Below, in pieces: positions 57,577-64,000 of a stretch of 64,000 nt of DNA. How positions within the stretch are numbered: position 1 is the first letter of the stretch; each line of letters opens with the position of its first letter. The notes under the pieces were generated by a model. The model ran no database searches. It was not told where the DNA came from and worked only from the letters and a program-made list of their open reading frames with translations. A program made the position numbers and the translations under genes. The DNA comes from Byssochlamys sp. IMV 00236 (taxonomy: Eukaryota > Ascomycota > Eurotiomycetes > Eurotiales > Thermoascaceae): assembly GCA_001931875.2 (NCBI GenBank), contig MSJH02000137.1:227416-291415 (forward strand), written 5' to 3'.

Positions 57577-57580
57577 ATGA
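57446..57580 (+). promoter_or_regulatory. Candidate upstream ORF overlapping the main start codon
   Basis: A 44-codon reading frame begins at the ATG at 57446 and ends with TGA at 57578-57580, overlapping the main ATG (57577) as ATGATG. If transcribed, this arrangement could allow termination-reinitiation control of the downstream gene. Transcription of this region is assumed, not shown. Confidence 0.4.
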
Positions 57581-58989
57581 TGCGCGCAAACGATCCTCGA
57601 ATTCGCCAGACGATCAACCAGATCTCGCAGAACATCGAGTCGGCTAATGAAACGGCACAAGAAAGCGTCTACACCTTCACGCAGAATTATCTATCGCCCT
57701 GCTTCTCTGCGATCGGCAATTGTCTTCACACGTGCACGGCACCGTGCTTCCCGAGCCGGGAGGACCAGCTGCGTCGTCGACGAAGAGGTCGCGCGGAACT
57801 CAACTTTGATTTCTACGATGACTGGGATAACGACGATGCAGGAGATGCCCTGCTGGGTTGGGGGAATGACGAGTTGGATCGTCTCCTCGCGGGGAGTGGG
57901 AGCGGGCGCGGCAGCGCAGAGCAGCCGCGCCGACAACGAACAATGAGCTATGGAGCTCGTCGGACAAGACGGCGAAGCACGGTACTTCCGGACGAGAGAT
58001 CAGACCCGACGGTTATTCCGAAATCTTCATTCTTAGGTTTCCTCGAACGCTTTCCATGGAAGATTGGTGCGAGAGGTATCAAATACAGACCATCCGCCGC
58101 AGACCTGCAAGAGAACCCGGGCGGATTAAGGCGCCACATACACGAAGATGAGCCGTTGATGGAGGCTGCTGAAGAGAACGAAGACGGTCTTGATCGTGGT
58201 AAGCAGAGACAGCGTAGCGGAACGCACTCTTCTCGGGAGACTACAAATTCACTCAGTTCGCGAGGCGATCTGATACCGAGCGACGAGGAGGAAGATGCCG
58301 TCCCGTTGGATGACGAATTTGCTTTAGCCCTAGGGCGCCGCGGAACTGGCCTCAGCTTGGAAGAGCCCTTCGGGAAGCCCAGTTTCTCTAGAAGGTCTAC
58401 TGGTACACATACTTCAAAAGATTCCAGGAGAAAGAGCAAGAGCGACAGCAGAGGGAGATCTTCACTCAAGTCAGATTATGAAGTGGTCTATGACGGAGAC
58501 GTCCCTGCTATGGTAGATTTGAAGAAGGAAGAGGAACAAGCCAGGTTGGAAGAGGAGGCGGAAATTGCGCGGAAGCGCCTTGCTGCTCATAAGCTGGCTA
58601 TAAGCCGAGGGCTAGAGCACACTGAAGACGATGTATGCGCATGAAAACCAGAATCTTTATGTTTTCAGATTCAAGCTAACGCAGGAGTTGATTAGTCTAC
58701 GCCTTCAATGCCGCCTTCTCGATCTTCGACTACGTCGAATATTGGACGTGCATCGCTGACTGTTGACGAAGCTACCACTCAAGGCGACACAGCGGTTGCA
58801 TCTATACTTAATTCCCCTGGGGAGCAGACAGCAGCTAATGAGCTACACACGGAGCCATTCCCTCCTCTATCACCATCATCGCCAGGCGCTGCATATATGC
58901 AAGAGATGGCGCCGTCCGCAACAGAAGTAGACGAGCCAAAACCGGTGGAGCAGAAACAGCGGTCAAACTCTGATATGGATGAGAGTTGA
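57577..58989 (+). CDS. Conserved hypothetical acidic fungal protein with Cys motif and helical segment
   Basis: Two exons (57577-58632, 58696-58989) give 449 aa. The 63-nt intron has donor GTATGC, branch GCTAAC and acceptor TTAG, phase 0. The upstream frame is open but has no ATG, so the start is the ATG at 57577 or the adjacent one at 57580. The N-terminus has four spaced cysteines (C42, C49, C53, C57: SPCFSAIGNCLHTCTAPCFP) followed by a basic run RRRRRGR and an acidic stretch FDFYDDWDNDD. That could be a palmitoylated or metal-binding patch next to a membrane-facing basic region. A Lys/Glu/Arg-rich helix ends exon 1 (about 314-345). The remainder is Ser/Asp-rich and disordered-looking. I do not recognise a named family. 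Confidence 0.65.
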
Positions 58990-60079
58990 GTTATTCACAT
59001 GTTCGAATATCATACGGCCAATAATGAGGAAGACTGATGTGTCGCTTCCACAAACCTTTCCCGTCGAAGAGCTTTTCACCTCCCACTGCTCCCGGTCTCT
59101 TTCCAGGGGCTTGATGGCAACGCAAGTGGCTGCGCCATACTGCCGAACAATCAGAGTTATGTCACTACGTTTATAGGGGGTTTGAGGTATAAGTACAGAA
59201 TCACCGGGCCGGGCCTTCGTGTCTCAATCTGTTCTCAGGGCATCCCCCGCAGGCCGGGGAAATTATTGTCTTTTTCTCTTTCCCGGGGGCATTTTCCCGG
59301 ACGGGGATGGCTATCACGTTGTCCCTTCGCGGACATTCTCCTCCAAGGAGGCGATTCGATTATCGTCTGATCTCGTCTGATCCGAAATCGTAGAGCAGCG
59401 GGTTCTACTTATCTCTTGCTGATGTTCATTTGTACGATACGAGCGATGACGACGTATAATATGCTATAACATGACCTATGATGAACGGTCTGGGCTGAGG
59501 TAAGGATACCACATTATACTTCATATTTCTAATACGGCATAATATATTGATCTTGTTATCCGGACTTCACTGGTAGCCCGAATTGTACCTCAAACTGCAG
59601 TCACGGTCCAAGTCAAAATTCCAGGTGACTCTGAAAGTGCAAGGTACAGTGTACTGCACGGTATAACTATATGTAGTGTGCATCTAAGACCGCCTGGAAA
59701 AGAAGAATAAAAATCAAATTCCAGTCTCAAAAACCACCTGGATCACTCCGTGTATCAAATCTCGAATTAAGCAGAATGCCGATTTAGCCGACGGCAGACG
59801 CGTGGATCCCATCTAGAACACCCCGCCAACATGCTATTATTATCACGCGCATGACACCATCGTATATATATACATGTAGGCCATTGATCTAACACATCCT
59901 GCCGCTGCGATTTGACTATTATTAAAGTTTGATTACCGGACGCTTACTTTCGAACGTCACTGACAGCGAATCTTTTCATATTTAAGCCCCTCTTACACCT
60001 GGCAAAAAGCAAGCGTCATTACTATCGCCTTCTTACCCCAACCACACTCCAACAGAACTTACTCGTGAGCCCCCGAAAC
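58990..60079. other. Intergenic, about 1.1 kb
   Basis: A GC-rich 5-bp-stem hairpin (CCCCG-CAGGC-CGGGG, 59245-59259) lies about 260 bp past the preceding stop, within or after its 3' UTR. No other feature is visible. Confidence 0.45.
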
Positions 60080-61240
60080 ATGGCTGGACCAGAACAACAA
60101 GAGATCGAGAAGGCGCTCAGCACGGGCAATTTCAAGGAAATATCCTGGTATGAGCCGGAATTGGAGACTGTCACCGAGCCAGCACGGACATTACTGGAGA
60201 AGTATAGCGGGATACCCGCGGATAAGATCACGGAGCATGTTAAGAAAGTCGTGAGTTGCAGACATGGCGAATAATATGTCCGCCAAAGACTGACGATAAT
60301 CTCTCATTTTTTATTGAGGAGTAGAGAGATCGCGCGTTTGCGATTGTGAGTTCCTTGCCTTTTTTTTGGTGCTCTATTTTATCTTTCTGGGGGCGGAGCG
60401 GGGAGGTCATATACAGAAGCGGGGAGGGCCTTGAATATATGTACATACTAACAACCAGCCAGTTCCCTTATCCATGCATTGGCATGTTCAGATTTCTTGA
60501 TCTAAGCATTCCCAGCTCACCGTACTATAATGAGGTGATTGAGAGGCTGAGGGCAGGAGAGATATTTTTGGATCTAGGCTGCTGCTTTGGACAGGAGCTT
60601 CGTCAGTTGGTATGTATCCATCCCACCAGAGACTCGGCCGTATAATGAATCGAGAGCGTCTCCTGAATCATAAAACATATGAAATTATAAAACATATGAG
60701 ATCAACATTCCGGCTAACAAACCACCACAGGCCTTCGATGGTGCTCCTTCCGAAAACCTCTACGGCTCTGACCTCCGCCTGGACTTCATGGAACTCGGGT
60801 ACGACCTCTTCCTCGACAAAGACAAGCTAAAATCACGCTTCATCGCCTCCGACATCTTTGACCCGGCGTCCGCCTTGCTCAAAGAACTCTCTGGAAAGGT
60901 CGACATCATCCACACGGGTTCATTCTTCCATCTCTTCGACTGGGACCAGCAGGTGGCAATTGCAAAGCAAGCCGTGAGCATTCTGCGACACAGGCCGGGT
61001 TCTCTGATCGTTGGAAGACAGGTCGGACATGTAGAAGCGAAGGAAGATCCGCGTCGTTCGGGAGCCGGGTTGAGATATAAACATAACCCGGAGAGCTGGC
61101 AGAAGTTATGGGACCAGGTGGGGAGCGAGACGGGTTCGAAGTGGAAGGTGGAGGCGTATGCGGAACCTTTCAATCACGGGATGAGGCTTGTTCATGATGA
61201 AGGAACCATTAGATTACGATTTGCAGTGAGACGCTTGTAG
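60080..61240 (+). CDS. AusD-like S-adenosylmethionine methyltransferase (secondary-metabolism type)
   Basis: Four exons (60080-60250, 60325-60345, 60463-60609, 60731-61240) give 282 aa. All introns are phase 0 with GT-AG ends. The second exon is only 21 nt and encodes R-D-R-A-F-A-I, which completes a family-conserved stretch before [14 protein letters not shown]. Motif I is [16 protein letters not shown], followed by [17 protein letters not shown], then FIASDIFDP and [16 protein letters not shown], and [13 protein letters not shown]. This order matches the fungal methyltransferases of meroterpenoid pathways (AusD/AdrK group), which act on small-molecule carboxyl or hydroxyl groups. No PKS, prenyltransferase or P450 gene lies in this window, so it is orphaned here and may work elsewhere. 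The family call is by recognition of these blocks. Confidence 0.8.
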
Positions 61241-61778
61241 ATGGTTAGACACGTTGGGATAGATATCTATTGAGAGGGGATGCGGATCTAACGTTGGATA
61301 GAAACGGTATACATATATCTATGTGCATAGCAATGAGGAAAGAATTTCACTTCTCCAATGTTCTTACCTTGAAGATATGATCATATCAAATTATACCATT
61401 CAATTCTAGAATGCATAGTACGGGATGCGTTCTGAGCCTTGGAACGTCCCATTCAAAATGTATTTACTACTCCACAGTGTGTGCAGCGGAAAGCCTCGTT
61501 GAGTACAACGTACTTTCCCACTAAACCCCTCGTTCTCTGAAAGGATATAACTTGAGAAAATAAGCGAGTATACTGTAGTCGGCCCTCATTCTGTATAAGA
61601 TCTACGAAGACAAGTTAGGTATTTGCTTATCTCCGAGGCATCTCCGAGCAGAGTTGAATAGTTAGCGGTCCGGAATATCTTGAGCCCGAGCATAATCCGG
61701 ACCGAGCCATACAATCTACCAGATTCCCAATGTCTACAATAATACACGCGGAGCAGAAATGCCCTAAACAGCGTCCCA
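61241..61778. other. Intergenic
   Basis: About 0.54 kb, with the 3' end of the methyltransferase gene and the promoter of the DUF3431 gene. I see no feature. Confidence 0.5.
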
Positions 61779-62933
61779 ATGAGACGCCGGACGCGCAAAG
61801 CTCTGGTGCAGGTCCTCTTCTTCATCAGTATTCTTCTCCTCATTATATACCTTACCCAACCCCAATCCCACGAGACCTACGCATGGAACCGTATCCGATA
61901 TAAGACGACTTCCGCCAGGCTACCGGAGTCGCGCGGCGTCTGTCCAGGCCTGGCAACAGCGACAGATGGCAACAAACCAGCACTGGTGGTGTCACGCGTT
62001 AGTTCCGATGGGGATCCTAGCTGGCTTGATCGATTAGCCAACAAGTATCATTTATGCGTCTATGCGGCTGATGCGCCATTGGATCCAAAGTCGAAGGATC
62101 TCCAGGTCCCTGCGAATCGCGGCCATGAGGCAATGGCATATCTGACGTTCATTATCGACAATTACGCGTCGATTCCTGCTGCAGGCGCGGTGTTTGTCCA
62201 TGGATCTCGCTGGGCATGGCATAATGATGCCCCGGATTATGATAATGCAGCCTTGCTAGCCGCACTCGATGTCCCTGCAGCGCTCGCGCCGTGGGGTTAT
62301 CATAACCTCCGCTGTGACTGGAGTGCGAGCACATGTCCCCCTTCGGTATCGCCTCAGGGAAGTCTCGAGAACTCTCTCCAGGCAGTTGTGGAGCCGTGGA
62401 GTGCCCGCACAGCGTCTGACGTGGCGCTGCCGCGCGCTCTGGCAGCGCTATTCGGCGGAGATGCGAAGTACACAATGACTAGAGAGGGCATGAGACTGCG
62501 CCTTGGTCGTGGGGACGCAGTTCGCTCGCAATGCTGTGCGCAGTTCGTCGTTGCACGGAATAACATCTGGCAGCATTCGCGCGATGAGTACATTGCCTTG
62601 CGGCAGTGGTTGCTTGATGGGAGCGATGAGAAAAATGAGAACCCCAATGCTGCACCTCGCGATGACCGCATCGCGGGAAGAATCCTGTCGTATGTGTGGC
62701 ATATTCTATTCTTGAAACATGAGGAATCACCAGATTCGTCATCTTTGGACACCGTTGGGGGTATTGATCTCGAGCGGCTTAATAGACGAGCTTGTCCAAG
62801 TGCCAGTGAGTGCTATTGCCGGCTGTATGGACGCTGTAATCTCGAGCGTTGCACTGCAAGTAGTTGCCGCGGACAGTACAATTTGCCGCCGAACTATAAG
62901 CTACCCGATGACTGGGCAGCGACGCATTCGTGA
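61779..62933 (+). CDS. DUF3431-family type II membrane protein
   Basis: A single exon gives 384 aa from the ATG at 61779. The N-terminus MRRRTRKALVQ plus a hydrophobic stretch (about 11-26, VLFFISILLLIIYL) is a signal anchor with positive residues on the cytosolic side, so the rest should be luminal. The DUF3431 hallmarks are VPANRGHEAMAYLTFIIDNY (around 112-131), FVHGSRWAWHND (140-151), WGYHNLRCDW (173-182) and SQCCAQFVVARNNI (259-272). The C-terminus is Cys-rich (CYCRLYGRCNLERCTASSC), consistent with a disulphide-bonded luminal end. The family is common in fungi; the N-R-G-H-E and D-containing motifs look glycosyltransferase-like, but no activity is established that I can cite. Confidence 0.85.
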   Translation: MRRRTRKALVQVLFFISILLLIIYLTQPQSHETYAWNRIRYKTTSARLPESRGVCPGLATATDGNKPALVVSRVSSDGDPSWLDRLANKYHLCVYAADAPLDPKSKDLQVPANRGHEAMAYLTFIIDNYASIPAAGAVFVHGSRWAWHNDAPDYDNAALLAALDVPAALAPWGYHNLRCDWSASTCPPSVSPQGSLENSLQAVVEPWSARTASDVALPRALAALFGGDAKYTMTREGMRLRLGRGDAVRSQCCAQFVVARNNIWQHSRDEYIALRQWLLDGSDEKNENPNAAPRDDRIAGRILSYVWHILFLKHEESPDSSSLDTVGGIDLERLNRRACPSASECYCRLYGRCNLERCTASSCRGQYNLPPNYKLPDDWAATHS

Positions 62934-63567
62934 AGAATGCTCAAAAGAGTATATGTTATGCCACTTGGTTCTCCTTTTGGATCGGTTCTTGGAAAGCTAT
63001 GCACGAATATATCCGACTATAACAATTTTTTTTGGTACGACTTGATATAACGCCGCTCTATAAGCACGCAGTTCACACCTCGTTCGGCCCGTTGTAGGCC
63101 TTTATACAATAATATCACAGGAATTTCACGCAGGAACTAGGTTCTGATGTAATGTGTATAACAGCAATGTGAAGTTTCTCCTTCCGTTTTCTATTCCATC
63201 ACATGTTGACCGACACAATTTTGTTGATGAGCCAGGCCTTCATATTAAGCCACTGTTACTGAAAGATTTCCTGAAAACGGGACAGCAGAAGGCCGTATTT
63301 TATTCGTAATTAGTCGTCCATGCGTTTAATGCGTAGTAGCCGGCTATTACAGTGTTTAGTCTTTCAGGCGAGCTAGACTTACTATGTGGTTTACAGGACG
63401 CAACTGTTCATTGTGGCCTATCTACTTACTCCCTATCCGAAAAGACCAGCCTAGACTTAGAAATGCGTCGGGTCTAATAATTTATGACTTTTATGATCAT
63501 GGCTCGTGGCCATTATTGAGGAGACGGTTGGCCACGTTAGGTATGTATCCCTCCCAATAATATCAAG

Positions 63568-63598
<31 letters not shown>

Positions 63599-64000
63599 TA
63601 AATAAGTAAATATAGTGAGTTGATTGTATAATCCTTCTAACGACTGGTATTCGATTGATAGATAGTTAATCCGACGATGCTTGATCTATGACTCCCCAAA
63701 GGCAAATGCAGCACAACTCTACGCGACACTCCCCAGAGAGGAGAGGGAGACTTTGGAATTCTCATGAATACGAAATAAAGAGGGTAATATTAGGCACCCC
63801 AGTACTTCAAGGCTTAAGACATGTAAAGAAGGAGGCTTTAAAGATGGAGTGTTCCAATAGAACCTTTCCTTTTACAATGTGAGATGGGTAGACTGTTGGG
63901 TGAGCCTCATTATGGTATACCACTGCTAGTGAAGTAGTTTCATACTGGTAGTCGGGGAACAGATCTATCCCTGCAATACGATGCTTACAGTCCCCCCCCC
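62934..64000. other. Terminal intergenic sequence
   Basis: About 1.07 kb with no gene that I can support. It includes an (ATAAA)n run (about 63,569-63,602), and the window ends in a run of nine or more C. Confidence 0.5.
63569..63602. repeat. (ATAAA)n pentanucleotide microsatellite
   Basis: About six uninterrupted AAATA/ATAAA units with slightly irregular ends. Confidence 0.85.

Noticed and set aside
60080..62933. Secondary-metabolite gene cluster
   Set aside because: Only one tailoring-type methyltransferase is present; no PKS, NRPS, terpene cyclase, P450 or cluster regulator is seen in the window.
1..64000. CRISPR arrays, rRNA genes, bacterial-type operons, phage or viral genes
   Set aside because: No repeat-spacer pattern, rRNA landmark or viral coding signature was seen on either strand, apart from the retroelements described.

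Overview
The window comes from a filamentous ascomycete and looks Eurotiales-like (Aspergillus/Penicillium type). Protein-coding genes carry short introns of about 50-120 nt with GT(A/G)(A/T)GT donors and CTAAC/CTGAC-type branch sites. Several genes match conserved fungal proteins: a Pho80/PREG-type cyclin, GID-complex Vid28, Ctk2, the CDP-DAG synthase Cds1, UvsD/ATRIP, ornithine decarboxylase and a DUF3431 protein. The genus is an inference.

Region 1 (1 to about 19,520) is extremely AT-rich, TpA-dominated and holds no intact gene. It is a block of LTR retrotransposons wrecked by RIP-type C-to-T/G-to-A mutation. The architecture can still be read. An outer plus-strand Ty3/Gypsy element (4029-18827) has 159-bp LTRs and a perfect CTTTA target-site duplication. 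Nested inside it is a minus-strand element (7422-13557) with 350-bp LTRs and a perfect AATAT duplication. A third, minus-strand Gypsy relic runs off the left edge. The change to ordinary genic sequence at about 19.5 kb is sharp.

Region 2 (20.3-31.5 kb) holds a Pho80-type cyclin (-), the armadillo protein Vid28/ARMC8 (+, with a 30-bp N gap in intron 1), a fructosamine-3-kinase-like protein (+) and the CTD-kinase cyclin Ctk2 (+). Between the kinase and Ctk2 lies a small accessory pocket: a PD-(D/E)XK/Uma2-like protein (-) head-to-head with a decayed three-finger C2H2 gene.

Region 3 (33-49 kb) holds Cds1 (-), UvsD/ATRIP (+), a BTB/POZ protein (-), a coiled-coil protein with a C-terminal CaaX box (+), a protein with an SH3-like domain and a Cys cluster (-), a small conserved Gly-rich protein (-) and a 923-residue ankyrin protein with a large C-terminal region matching no domain I can name (-).

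Region 4 (50-64 kb) holds a COG0523/CobW GTPase (+), ornithine decarboxylase (-) with a leader of about 780 nt lacking any ATG, an alpha/beta-hydrolase relic (-), a METTL21-type methyltransferase (-), a conserved acidic protein (+) with an upstream ORF overlapping its start codon, an AusD-like methyltransferase (+) with a 21-nt micro-exon, and a DUF3431 membrane-anchored protein (+).

The genes are ordinary dispersed eukaryotic loci. I see no operon-like unit or secondary-metabolite cluster. The candidates for undescribed biology are the ankyrin protein with its unnamed C-terminal region, the nuclease-fold protein beside the dead zinc-finger gene, the CaaX coiled-coil protein and the ODC leader. 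All splice models were derived by eye from splice consensus plus reading-frame continuity.
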